DNA of 64,000 nucleotides from Temnothorax longispinosus (lineage: Eukaryota; Arthropoda; Insecta; Hymenoptera; Formicidae). The stretch is taken from positions 23,135,020 to 23,199,019 of the forward strand of contig NC_092362.1 in assembly GCF_030848805.1 (NCBI RefSeq), given 5' to 3'. The notes beneath the pieces are model-generated. The model was given only the letters and a program-made list of their open reading frames with translations. It did no database searches and had not been told where the DNA came from. The stretch's first letter is position 1. Each line of letters begins with the position of its first letter. A program made the translations under genes and the position numbers. Positions 12,205-23,723 of the stretch are shown piece after piece.

Positions 12205-15200
12205 GTTTTTCCTCCCCTGTTTCTTTTTGACCATGATTTAGTACACCCCAATAATATCGGTGTCGCAATAATTTTCACCGCGTGACAAATACGTACTAAA
12301 ACGTATCCGCAGCAATTTGTATCAATAACCATATTTCATTATACGTATATCACGGCGCTACCGAGATCGTGCGGTCTTGATGCGATCTCGATTACATATT
12401 GGCGCGGGAACGTTACCTAATCACGCTTGCATCTCGCTCGCAAACTGACACACGAGCGTATACCAATCTTCCGAAAGAAACGGGATTGTGCGCAAACGAG
12501 GCGTATATGGAGAAAAATAGCACTTTATAAGCAAGGAGATTCTGATGAATTTTTAACATCGTGTAGGATGGACTGGCACAAGAGAGAAAGAGACAGGAAT
12601 TCAAAGATGTATAGAGAGCCGACTATATAACGTATAAAATAGATTCAACATATTCAAGACAATAAAAAAAGTAAGATCAAAGAAGAGGTTTAATAAATTT
12701 CTCCTCATAAATTTACATCGTATTTTGCCGTGTTTACGTTAATTTAGGTCAGATACTTATAAAAATTCTCACATTTTTGCATATTCTCTGATATAAATTT
12801 TTTTATAAATTTTACTCTATCAACAATTTATTTATTTCGCATTTATTTTTTAAATTAAAACGCTACGCGCCGATGTTTGAAAATCCAGGCTCCGACCAAG
12901 TTCTACTTTCCCTCGTCACTGTAAAATTACGGCATTGTCTCCGGAATATGTAATCGCGTTCTTCCGTTCAATATTCATCGAAGCGTTGCCGTCGTCGGGT
13001 CAAAGTAATCACTCATAGCTTTGCGCGGGCGTAACGATTCTATACTGAAGGCCGATTAGTGCATTTGTCATGCAGCCGGGGTATCTGGGGTCGCGCATAC
13101 TCCCATTAGTGACGTACGGGCTTCAAGCCAGACAATGCTTCGATGCGAAGACGGCGATCTGAATTCTACTAAGTGAGCGCTGGCTGATCGATGGGAATAC
13201 TATATTTCGGGAGGGAAACGGTTCGTCATCCTGTGAAACTCTGCGTGTGACACGGGCCACTTCCACTTCGAAGAGGATTAATGTACTACTCGTACGAGAG
13301 AGATGTGCTATCGCGGGTCGCAACAAGCCGTTTCTCCCATATGAAATGCGATTGCACAGATTTATCCTGCCATTCTGTAATAAAAATTTCGTTGATTAAA
13401 TATGGATTTAATTGCACGATTTTTTTTTCTAATGTTACGTAAGTTACGTAGACTTTATTTATAAATTAATTGCTTTATTTATAAAACTACGTACAATATT
13501 TAATTAATGAAAGAGGAATCTGTCATGCATGAGATTAAATATAACAGAGAAAATAAAAATATTCGTTACGTATGTATGTTAAAAATATTGAAATAAGTGA
13601 AAAATATGGCAATTTTGTAAAAGAACTAGGTCACAGTATTTTACATAATTATATAAATGTCATGTTGGCTTCCAAATTTATATACGCTTCATTTCGCTAT
13701 TATTGGCACTTCCTCTAATAAAAAATCCAAAAGAAAAATACGAATTGTGTGCGACTTATAATTTCATCAATAATAGATCAAACAAAATAACAGATTAAAC
13801 ATCGAATGACAACGATAATTGAAAAATATTGCGTTATAAAGAAAAGTATATAGTGTTACACGTTTGCGCGTATTTCCAGGAAAAAAAATACGTTTATTAT
13901 CCGTACATACATCGGGTACTGTGCTCAACACTCTTCCACGCTCTCTGGGACGCGTGTATGGAAACGTGCCGGATGAATCTTGCGTGCGAGAGTCGGTTTT
14001 ACCGGGATTTATTCGCGTATGCCTCGTTAAAGGTGTACAAACATGTACTTCCGCGGCATTCATTAAAATAACAGATACTTGGTGCTGTCCGGATAAATGT
14101 CGGGAACCGGGTTTACGCCTGCCGCTTTCATTTTAAACGAGAGCGAGACAATGATTCGTGTTGACTGTCTCGCTCGATGCTCTGCAAAGCTGACGTTAAT
14201 CGAGTGCCGCGGAAACTTAGACTGATACGGTCACATATAGTACGTTATAATAGAGCGCGCGTAATCCGACGGAGACATTGCCGTAAGAAACTAGGGTGGA
14301 AAAATGTTCTAGCGCTCGGGATATGAAGCGAGCCGGGGGTTAATGCCGGGCGTGCTCTTTGTTCAAGAAAACATGCCCTAGGTTACGTCTGATCGATTTA
14401 CCCTTTAAAGTATTCTTACGCCGACAACAGGTTGCACATGCTTCTATAATTAAAAATACTTGAGTTCCAAGATTAATTTGAGTTCCAAGATAATTTAAAT
14501 TAAAATTTTTAAACACGCTGTAAATACGGGAGAGATACTTTATTAAAGGTCTTCCGTTATTAACGCGGAAAGCGCGCTATCTTATTGCAGCGTGATTTAA
14601 ACGTTCGAGTGTTACTTTACGCTATTATTTGCGGCGAAAGAAGTCGCGGCACGTTCCAAAGTTGCGTAATTTCCTGTTGACGGCGATATCATTGCAAGCG
14701 ATATGTTTTATGCGAGCGAGACACGAGTGACGCAAGTGACCCCACATCTCGCCGTCCGGTCAACAACACTTGAACAACCGTGCGCGCGGTAATCGTACAA
14801 GGGGTAGACAAGCGCATCCGACAACGAACGGATAGATACGCCTGGATGAAACGGCGCATCGTTGCACGTGCTCGTTGATGTTGATTTTCTCGTGTGCATC
14901 GTGAATAGGTGTGTTTGCCCGGCCGCAAGCACGCATGTACGTTACGTACGTGTATCATCCTCGCGCAACACTTGCCCCCAAGCGGATTTTACATTCGCAG
15001 TACAAAGCGAGAAAATAAACAGAGAGCAGACGGTATAATATTGCGTTAGCGAAATGATACATTGATTGTTGTTAGGGGATGCAACTATGCGCTGACTTTA
15101 CGATAAACATCTGCCGCTCTTCCCTGGCTTTCCGTTTCGAATTCTAATGGATGAAACCGATTTTTTTGTGATTTCTTATCGAAACGCGGCGCGCGGCTAT

Positions 15201-16130
15201 GAACACGAGCTTTTACTGTATAAGGCATTAAAATCTTAAAATCTGTTTGCCATTTATTTCCCAGTTTGACAATTTTGTAATTATTTAATGTCATTGAGTT
15301 GACAAAGTTCAAGATGATTCTGAAATGATAGAAAACATGTTACTTATGTTTATCGTTATTTTAGCATTTATTTATAGATATAATAAAATATGAATTTTTC
15401 AAATATATAGGCGAAATCTTTCCTTATCTCAAAATATCAAAAATTAAAAGAGGTGTACAAGCACGAATGGAATTAATTTAAAGCGATTATTGCGGAATTT
15501 TGAACAATTAAATGTTACTTTGTTTACTCTTTTTTAAGACAGATATAGGTTTTTCTCTTTGCGAAGTCGGGTATAAAAAAAGCGAATCTAACGACGCGTT
15601 ATATACGGGTTTATTGGTTAATCGAACATAAGTTATCCACATATAAAATCCCTCGAAATAGGGGAAGAGAAGTATAATTAGATATAACACGCAATAAGGT
15701 CATCTCTTTGTTTGTGTGATAGAAATAGTAAATGTAACAGTTGAACATCATGTAGAGTAACAGCTACTTTATCGTCACTTTATTCGACTCTATTGTCGTC
15801 ATAACTTCGGAACTTCTTTACGAGTGGGAACTAAAACTTATTTTCAAACAACATAGTATCTTATTTTTTGTAACGTACCTATGCATCAATGTTTTAGGAC
15901 AAGTAATATTCTGCCAAATAAATTATTACACGTATATATATTGCAGGACATTTGCTCTTTTATTTCCATATTATAGAGAAAGATACAGAATTCTTGTCGT
16001 TCCTTCAAACTATCGATATTCAGGCAAGCCTCGACTCATTGGACATTTATGCGCAATATAAGTTGATTTCCAGCAATAAGATAGGAATGGCAAATTCCGT
16101 AAAGAAACAACTAAATCGGGCAGCGGGACT
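12205..16130. other. non-coding stretch of mixed composition
   Basis: No gene could be supported. Composition alternates between AT-rich segments and moderately CpG-rich ones (about 12860-13330, 13860-14360 and 14560-15060). The short frames in the CpG-rich parts overlap on both strands, which is typical of chance frames. The CpG-rich patches could be regulatory, but no motif singles them out. Confidence 0.45.
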
Positions 16131-16139
16131 ATCATTAAA

Positions 16140-17245
16140 ATGAAATATTCTTCTGAACTACGCGGTTCTTCCGCTGCGATTGCAAACTCCGCAATACGTC
16201 ACCTTCCTTCCGCGTGTCGTTTCGCCGCGGGCGGTCGTCGTGGATCGTCTTAACGACGCAATAATGACCGCTCGTATTCAAATAACGAGAGGTGCGCGTA
16301 AGGTTCTCGCGTAGCATAAATTTTGCGCTCGCGCGTCATCGACGCGCAACCCGTCGCGAATCGGGCATACATTCCCCGCGGTATTTTTCACGTAATGCCG
16401 TGTCGTTCGATCGCGCGACACGCTCTCGCATAAGCGAAAACGCGTCTCCGGTAACTGCAGTCGAGAGACGCGGTCGACTTTACGATCGCGAGAAACACGC
16501 TACCCCCGACGCTCTTGATTCTTTTATATTCCGTCCGTCCGACGTCGAGCTCCGTAGCCGTTTACTGCCGCGTTTTAATGTCGTATAAGTGACGCGAGGG
16601 GTTCCAGGACGTCTGGCGCGCTGGGAGGACGGAAGGATTTAAGTCTCCCGCTCGCCCTTTCGTTTCTCCACGCGGCAGTTTTGAAGCTGCCACCGTCGCG
16701 TCGGTTGTACCCGAAGTGGCATCGAGCAGAGAACCTGTCTCACGACTCGCGACTTCCAACGCGAACGCGCCATAGCACGAGAGGAGGGTGGTTACGGTTT
16801 CTGAGCCGTGGTTACCGCAGCGCGCACGGAATATTTTACAAAAATGCATACTCCGAAGGATCGCGGCATTCCTTATTCACGGCTGCGCGAATTTGTCGTG
16901 TACACGCCGTCACGCTGCCACGTGTACGTGTATCACCCATGTCGACCGCAATTCTGCCGTTGCGCTGCCGCGCGGTCCTGAGTGTGTTATGTTCACACGG
17001 CTTGTTTGCGACGGGAGGGTGTCAGCGCGACCGAAAAAGTGACCGGCGGTGATTTCGCGCGAGTTAAACGGAGTAGAAAGTGAATATTGTTTAGGACGAG
17101 GGACGGATGCGCGAAATTTTGTCGGCAGCCGTCGATGCAACCGGTCGCGCGTTTTAATGCTTTTAACGCGGAACATGATTCACGCCTATTGGATGCTCAC
17201 TGAGTGGGTTAACAAGTATGCTAGTCAAATTTCTTGTTAACACTA
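16140..17245. promoter_or_regulatory. CpG-rich tract, possible regulatory region or alternative promoter
   Basis: This is a sharp CpG-rich block within AT-rich sequence. Frames of 60-123 codons overlap on both strands and none is recognisable. Unlike the tracts ending at 7074 and 59588, no strong splice donor was found at either edge. A 9-bp inverted repeat, GTTAACAAG (17208-17216) and its complement (17233-17241), lies at the right end, followed by three GATA-type motifs. Confidence 0.3.
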
Positions 17246-17274
17246 TACAGGCCGGGCATTTGCGCGAGTAACTT

Positions 17275-17312
17275 TTATCAGTGGCCGGCTCTTTTTATCA
17301 GGAATTGATAAG
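17275..17312. promoter_or_regulatory. cluster of three GATA-type motifs
   Basis: TTATCA occurs at 17275-17280 and 17295-17300, and TGATAAG at 17306-17312. All three are GATA cores on one strand or the other within 38 bp, next to a CpG-rich tract. Such short motifs are common by chance in AT-rich DNA, so binding is only a possibility. Confidence 0.3.
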
Positions 17313-17319
17313 AAATGAT

Positions 17320-19190
17320 TTTTGCTGTGTATGTAAGTAAATTCAATAACTCTGAATATCTGAAAAGTAACTGTCGGCATATTAAATGTTGCCAATGTGG
17401 TGTCATCGGTTATTAAAATGTTAATCTGATTTGTTTTTCTTTTCTTTATTTTCGTAATTGAGTTTAATATATATAATTATTTTTACATAGGTATAATTAT
17501 GATTACAAATAGAATCTCTCTTTGACTTTATTTTAACCCTCGATTTAATTTTATTTCAAACTAATTCGATTCTATCCTGATCTTAATTTGGTTATATTAG
17601 AGGTTTATTTGAACCTTAATCTAAACTACAAAAGTAAAATTTTATAGGCAATCTAAGACAGCTTTTTGATATTGATAAATTAAACTTTTTTAATTTAAAT
17701 TTGAAATTATTTTTAAATTAGGTTTTTTAAATGATTATTTCAGTTTTTGTGGACAATTTTGTTCTTTTACATATTTGTTTTTTAAAAGTTGCATAGAAAG
17801 CAAGATTGTAAAATTTGAAACACATATTCGAAAATGTCAAATTTAAAATTCGATTGTTTGTAAGAAAAGTAGAAAATCTATTTCTTCATTATCTGAAATT
17901 TTTGTATGTACCTACTTACTATTGATCAGGTAATTTGAAAAAATAAAATCGAAAATGAAGATCAAAGCGTAATCCACACAAAACAAAAGTTTATTTTTAA
18001 AGCACTGATAAAGTCTTGGAACTTCCGATATCGCCGGAAGCTCTCCTTAGTATAAACTGATAATGTACAACTTGGCAAAAGCTGATTTGGCCTGCTTACT
18101 ACTGGCATAGCTACATAGAAATTTATCCGAAATAATAGCTAGAACACAAAGGTTGTGTTAAATACTGCCTGAGATTCAATTTATGTATATATGTCTTCAA
18201 GAATTTCGCGCACGTCTGCCAAAAATTAGTATTGCTACATTCCATAGTATACGATTCAAAATACTGCCAAATTTCAGAAATCTTATTAAATATAACCGAA
18301 TTAAGTAAAACGGAAATAATAAATGTATTCTCAATAAGACAAAATTGAAAAGAAAATTATTATTGAGAAAAATGGACGTATGCACTTATGTACTATTTTC
18401 ATACGACCAATATTTTATGTAATTTGATTGGAAATCAGTTATTATTTATACATCAGCATAATAAATAAATAATATAGTAACATTTTAATGAGAAGATATT
18501 CTTTATTTTATGGGTACAACGTTGAAATGTTTCCGCTTTTGCGAGGTAAGCAGCGAGGAAATGTAAATTTTTCTGTTCAGAGAGACGATCTCCCTTCTAA
18601 AGTAAAACGAGAGTACTTTACCGCATAATTTTTTGCCCATTTTACTGATTTATAGTCGGGTCGACTTCATTGCTAGTCAATTTTCCTCGAAGCCGGTACA
18701 TAAATGAAGCCCGGTTACATCCATTACTTACAAATCTCTCATCCCCCAATCGATTTATATCTCTTTCAACTTTATATTTGTTATAATTAGGATGATAATA
18801 AAGAAAAGTCGAAGAAATATACGGATATGACGAAAGATACATTATACATCTACGTTGAAGTTATATATCGCTTATCTTAATTTAAAAATAAACCATTCAT
18901 ATATCTTACAGTTTAATCTAACAATTTTCGCTGAATTACTAGAACCGTATTTATTTCTACAAATGTTAATTGATCTTGAAAATACATTTTGTGTAACTTT
19001 ATGATATTTCATACAAACTTTATATTTACTGATATTTTCATAAATATTTGATACACGCTCTGCAATTTTTATATCTGTAAATGCAATTTTATAAAAATGT
19101 AAAATATAAAAATAACGGTAAACTGACAATAACAACGGTAATCAATGTAATCAACACAGCTTGGAGTTAATATAGCATAAAGGTCTCTGT
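17320..19190. other. AT-rich non-coding stretch
   Basis: Nothing recognisable was seen. The frames present are short, AT-driven and without motifs. Confidence 0.5.
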
Positions 19191-19194
19191 CATA

Positions 19195-21345
19195 CACGAA
19201 CGGAGAGTTTCATCACATTCGATTCGACGGTGAATTAGTGGTAGCGCTCGAGGTGATTCCGTTTATTCCCTCTATTTACTGTGCAGGTGTACGATTTTCT
19301 ACGACGACGCGGGCACACACGATACAAGCCGGGAAACATGTATATAAACGCGATAAATCGCCGACACGCGTCCGTCGAGCCGTGTGTGAAACTCCCGCTC
19401 GGATCGCTCGTCGAGTAGATCCGTCACGAATGCAGACGCCCACAGCGATGCATGAAGTGCATCGCGGTGCCGGTTGCACTCGTATTTTACGAAGTTCGCC
19501 GGTGCTTCGTCTACGTCATTTTTTCCTCAGGGCTCGCGCGCCGGAAGAGTGGAAATCGTCTCTCTGCGGAATGAGTTCCTGATACGGCCGAGCGGTCGGT
19601 AAATTTAGACGATTCGCGATCTACAGGAGCGAAAAGCGAAATAGAGGAATGGTAATTTATTGACTCCTATACATATACGCGATATCGCGGCATATGTGGC
19701 CATTGAGAGTTTAGTTCTTATTCAAGTGATGAAATTTGAGTGCAACAACTCGTCCGCGTGATAAATTATTCCGCTAATGGAGCATATTGTAAAATCGATC
19801 AGCGAATTAACCGCGAATATATAATTACATCTTTTTAATATGCATTTTTAGCGAATTAAACGCTTTTATCCAAAGAAATTTTATCATGTATAGAGTAGGT
19901 GTGCATATCAGTCAACGTTGTCTATTAATATTCTCATAACTTGAAGAATAATGTACAGTAAAATTCATAATTTTGAAATTTTATTATGTTATCAAATACG
20001 TAGAATTGTTCTGTTATACTTCAAATGTTGAAATAGTAAATTAATTTTTTTATGTTAATTTCAATTTAGGATTAAACATTCTCTTTTTTCTAAAATAAGA
20101 TTATTATTTAAAAATATGCCATTATTATACGTATAAATAGTTATTGTATAACAAATTTTAATATCAATATTTAAACTGTACGGAAAAAAAGATTAGTTAC
20201 TATATAGCTAATATAGTCGTACTATATGGATAACTAACATTTGTTTGCAGCGAGAGTTATATTTTTTGCAGAGCGAGAACAAAAGGTTTTGCTACTATTG
20301 CTAAATTATAGCTCTCGCTGCAAAAATGTTGGTTGTCTATATTTCACGACTAAATTTAGCTAATTTTTTTTCCGTGTGCTTGGAGCAAATATTCAAATTC
20401 TTCTTCGTGTTTTTCATTATCGTAATGTTTAACATCGGACGGGAAAGTCGCTCTCTGGAAGTGTTTAATCGTCAAATCCATTGAAGAGCATTCTCAAAGC
20501 AATCGCTCCGGGGACATTTTCTAGCGCACACCGACACGCAAAACCACGTTCTCCTAGCGTGAATTCACGCTCGAAGTCGCGCCACTCGACTTCTGTCGCT
20601 TTAAGCCGGATCGGGCCGACGTTCCTGGAACCGAGAGGCAAGATCGCTACTTATCTACGATCTAGCTATTCTGTGGATCAGCTCGCGCGAATCCGAGAGT
20701 CGATGCGCCGCGCCGGTGGGTTGGCGGGACATACAATGCCTTGGGTATCTCCCACTTTCGGCCGACGAGGGGATCCATCTAGCCACCAGCCACGAGTTTC
20801 TTCCACCATCCTCTTAACGGCGACCATCAATGTGCCTTAGTCGCTTGCGGAGCCCACCACCCCGGACTCATCGTTATCTTAGCCGCGATAAGCCCCGCAG
20901 GAGAACAGATGACGACGAGTATTTTTTCGCCGGGGCAAATCTATTTTAAATTCTCTTCCTATATCCCTCGTTCTGCGCGCGGTGCCGTAAACGACACGAA
21001 GGTATTTCTCGCCCAGCTTCTCGTAGCATATTAATTTCCGATAAGTCAGCATCCGCGCGCGTTCCACGCCCATTTTCGTTCACCACTCCGACACACCCCC
21101 TTATTACGGTCCCGCGGCGAAGACACGCGGCGATCAGAATTGCGGTATCAGAATCTCATTTCGCGGTGAGACGACGCTATCGTTGTTTCACATTTTTTTT
21201 CACCTCCCTCGCGGCGATATCGCGTGGGAAAACGAGGAGGTGACGCGATGCGCGACGGTGTTTCCGCTTGATGCGGAACATTACGACAAAGTCGATCTAT
21301 CTCGGATGGATTGTGCCGGGACAAAAAGCTACGGATGTGAACAAG
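19195..21345. promoter_or_regulatory. two CpG-rich blocks around an AT-rich core, possible regulatory region
   Basis: CpG-rich sequence at about 19195-19700 and 20420-21345 flanks an AT-rich middle that contains a MITE copy. Frames of 60-119 codons run on both strands without recognisable motifs. The right block lies about 500 bp upstream of the exon at 21817 and could hold an alternative promoter for it. No clear donor was found, so this is weak. Confidence 0.28.
20180..20375. mobile_element. palindromic MITE, copy 1
   Basis: The ends are inverted copies of ACGGAAAAAAA (left, from 20180) and TTTTTTTTCCGTG (right, to 20375). The interior is also an imperfect inverted repeat: the segments around 20230-20275 and 20295-20345 pair with each other, including GCAGCGAGAG and its complement. 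A 41-bp block (20286-20326) is identical to one at 47457-47497, so this is a dispersed family. There is no coding capacity. Target-site duplication is not clear, so the superfamily is unassigned. Confidence 0.75.
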
Positions 21346-21816
21346 CTCATGGTTATCTATTTGTCTGTGCCTGTAGGAAGAATTATAAAAATATATATAA
21401 AATGTATAATATAAAATATGTATTGTATGTTAAATATAATCTTCACAAAATAAGGACATAGATCCTACATGAAAGAAATAAAACAAAATTATTTAATTGT
21501 TCGAAAAACATAATTTTATTACGTTACAATGGAAAATTAATTAACATTGTAAATATGTTTACCAAAGGAGTATTGCGTATTATAATATTCTCATATTTTA
21601 ATGTTTTTATATTGTAAATATTAGATATATAATTATTTTAGCAAAATTAATTATAAGAGAAAATGAACCGTCTATTTACTTTATTGCTCTTTCTGCTATT
21701 TCCTCTATATTTGTCTTTTTAATTAAAATACAGCTTTCGCTCTTAGTTTATATTAATTAGGTACGATTGTACACTCACAGAAAGTGAAGAAAGTCGTTGC
21801 TCCTTGTGCATTTCAG
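21346..21816 (+). other. AT-rich end of an upstream intron
   Basis: AT-rich sequence leads into a pyrimidine-rich stretch and a CAG acceptor at 21814-21816. No gene was seen within it. Confidence 0.5.
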
Positions 21817-21938
21817 GATTTCCATGGAATAGCTACTCACGATGACCAGTATGAAATTTTTTCGCGTCATCTTGGCGCTCTTGGGAGGCACGCACGTTTT
21901 GTGCTCACAACCATCGGCGTCTCCAACTGTGAAAACCG
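21817..21938 (+). CDS. first coding exon of a secreted or membrane protein (partial)
   Basis: The exon is bounded by a pyrimidine-rich acceptor ending in CAG (21814-21816) and a consensus donor GTGAGT starting at 21939. Translation starts at 21842 (A at -3) and gives 32 codons plus one base, so the donor is phase 1. Residues 4-21 (MKFFRVILALLGGTHVLC) look like a signal peptide with a basic start, hydrophobic core and a small or polar region after it, followed by SQPSASPTVKT. A second methionine at residue 4 is an alternative start. The protein is therefore probably secreted or on the cell surface. I do not recognise the family from this piece, and no later exon was found before the window ends. 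Long introns of this kind are common in insect cell-adhesion and receptor genes, but this is only suggestive. The splice signals and signal peptide together make the exon credible. Confidence 0.7.
21824..21832 (+). promoter_or_regulatory. two-codon upstream ORF
   Basis: ATG-GAA-TAG lies ten bases upstream of the main ATG in the same exon. Its context is weak at -3 (T) but has G at +4. A minimal upstream ORF of this kind can lower initiation at the main start. Whether it is used is unknown. Confidence 0.4.
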
Positions 21939-23022
21939 GTGAGTACTACCTGCCTTGAACACAATGGACTTGATTACTGCTGCGTTATATCATATTTATT
22001 CGTCCGCTGATATCCTCCTGTTGTTGAGATCGAAAGTGCTATTAGTTCCCTTTCTCGCGTATTGATGCAATAAACTACGTGCATTTGTAGCTTTAATAAC
22101 GGTGATTTTTTAAATATAAGATACGATGCAGAATATTGCACGAAGTATTATTACGCTGAAAATAATGCCATTATTTTATAGCCACCGCTAGGAATGCACG
22201 CTATTGTATCGGAAATTAAATCTTTCACATCGAATTGTAGCGCAACGTTTACATATCTTTTCGCTATTTTACGTGATTATTAATGGATCCAATTCGCGCA
22301 ATGTTGCATGATCTATCCTTTATCAATTAAAGTTTGTGCATTCAACGTCGGTGAAATTAATAAACAATTTACAGCTGTAATAGAGGTCTCGGTATTTTTA
22401 AAGTTTTCCATGCGGTGCTGCCACTGCATGTACCGTAAATAACAGAAACAACAATTTTTATTTCATTTTCAATATACGTTGAAATCTTTCATTATTCTAA
22501 ACAGATAAAGTAACACATAAATTTGTACTTATTTCTCTAATAATATATCTTTAAAACACTTTTTTGATAAGAAAAATATGCAATGTGAATACAAGAAGTG
22601 CGCAATATGTACGCGGACTCAAAATGAATTAAAATTCCGCAGTAACTCATGAGTGATCTTGTTTCTATTTTTACGAAGATGTAAAGATACCCTTGTCAGC
22701 TTCGTTCCATTTCCAATAATCATCGGTAGAATGGAATTATCATGCAAATGAAAGCGTAGCATAATGGCTCTGTATGTAATTAACGAGTCGCCCAGCCTTT
22801 CGTAACAGTGAAGCCGGTGAAATGGCGATAAAATATTCACAGAGACAACGAACTGAATCAAGACGGTAGGCGAACGAGTCCAGGAAAGTGACGGGTAATG
22901 CGTATGCACCGTTCCGAAAGATAGGATGTCCGTCTTGTTGTTACAATTTTTCTCGTTAGATATCGCGTTGGATTACTTTTCCAATTGACATGGCATAAAA
23001 AAGTAAATTACTGAAAAGAGTG

Positions 23023-23046
23023 AATTACTGAATTACTGAATTACTG
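23023..23046. repeat. 8-bp tandem repeat (AATTACTG x3)
   Basis: Three exact adjacent copies of AATTACTG, with a related degenerate copy just upstream. Confidence 0.85.
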
Positions 23047-23706
23047 AAAGTAAATGTCTGAAAAGAAACAAAGTGAGAGAGAGAATAATTAAAATACTTT
23101 ATAACGCTATAAATAGATTCTTTTTCCTATTTTAATTCTGTTGACATCTCTGTATTAATTAGTTGTATTAGTAAATAACTTTATTAAACGTCAACAAAGA
23201 AAATTAGGATATATTAAATAGCTAAACAGCTTTTATGGAAGAGAAATGTTTTGTTTTAATTTAAATTTCAAAACTATTGCATAGATTAAATCTATTATTA
23301 TACTATTTTAATTAATAATAACGAGGAAAAACAGCTTTCCTATCATTTCAACCTAGATATATAGCCTTTCCAATTATTCTGAATTCATTGCTTTAATTAT
23401 TCAGTTTAATTTACGCAAAATACTATTCATAATTGTATGCAATTAATCGGCGTTTCGAAATGTGAGATGATATATAAATGATTTTAACTTTTCGCTAAAT
23501 TTTGTATGGTCATAAAACTGAGCTAAGAGCAATTAATTCACAGGTATACTCTCGCGGAATTTAATTCGACCATCGGATCCGCGATACGATGTTCTCGCAT
23601 TTTTCCAGATAGCCTCGGGAGCGAATCGGTGTGCTTTTAAGCGTAATTTTCATTCATTACTTATGAAACCATTAATTCCGCATCGAAAACCGGACGTGTT
23701 TGTATT

Positions 23707-23723
23707 CGTGTGTGTGTGTGTGT
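23707..23723. repeat. GT dinucleotide microsatellite
   Basis: A short uninterrupted GT run. Confidence 0.85.
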
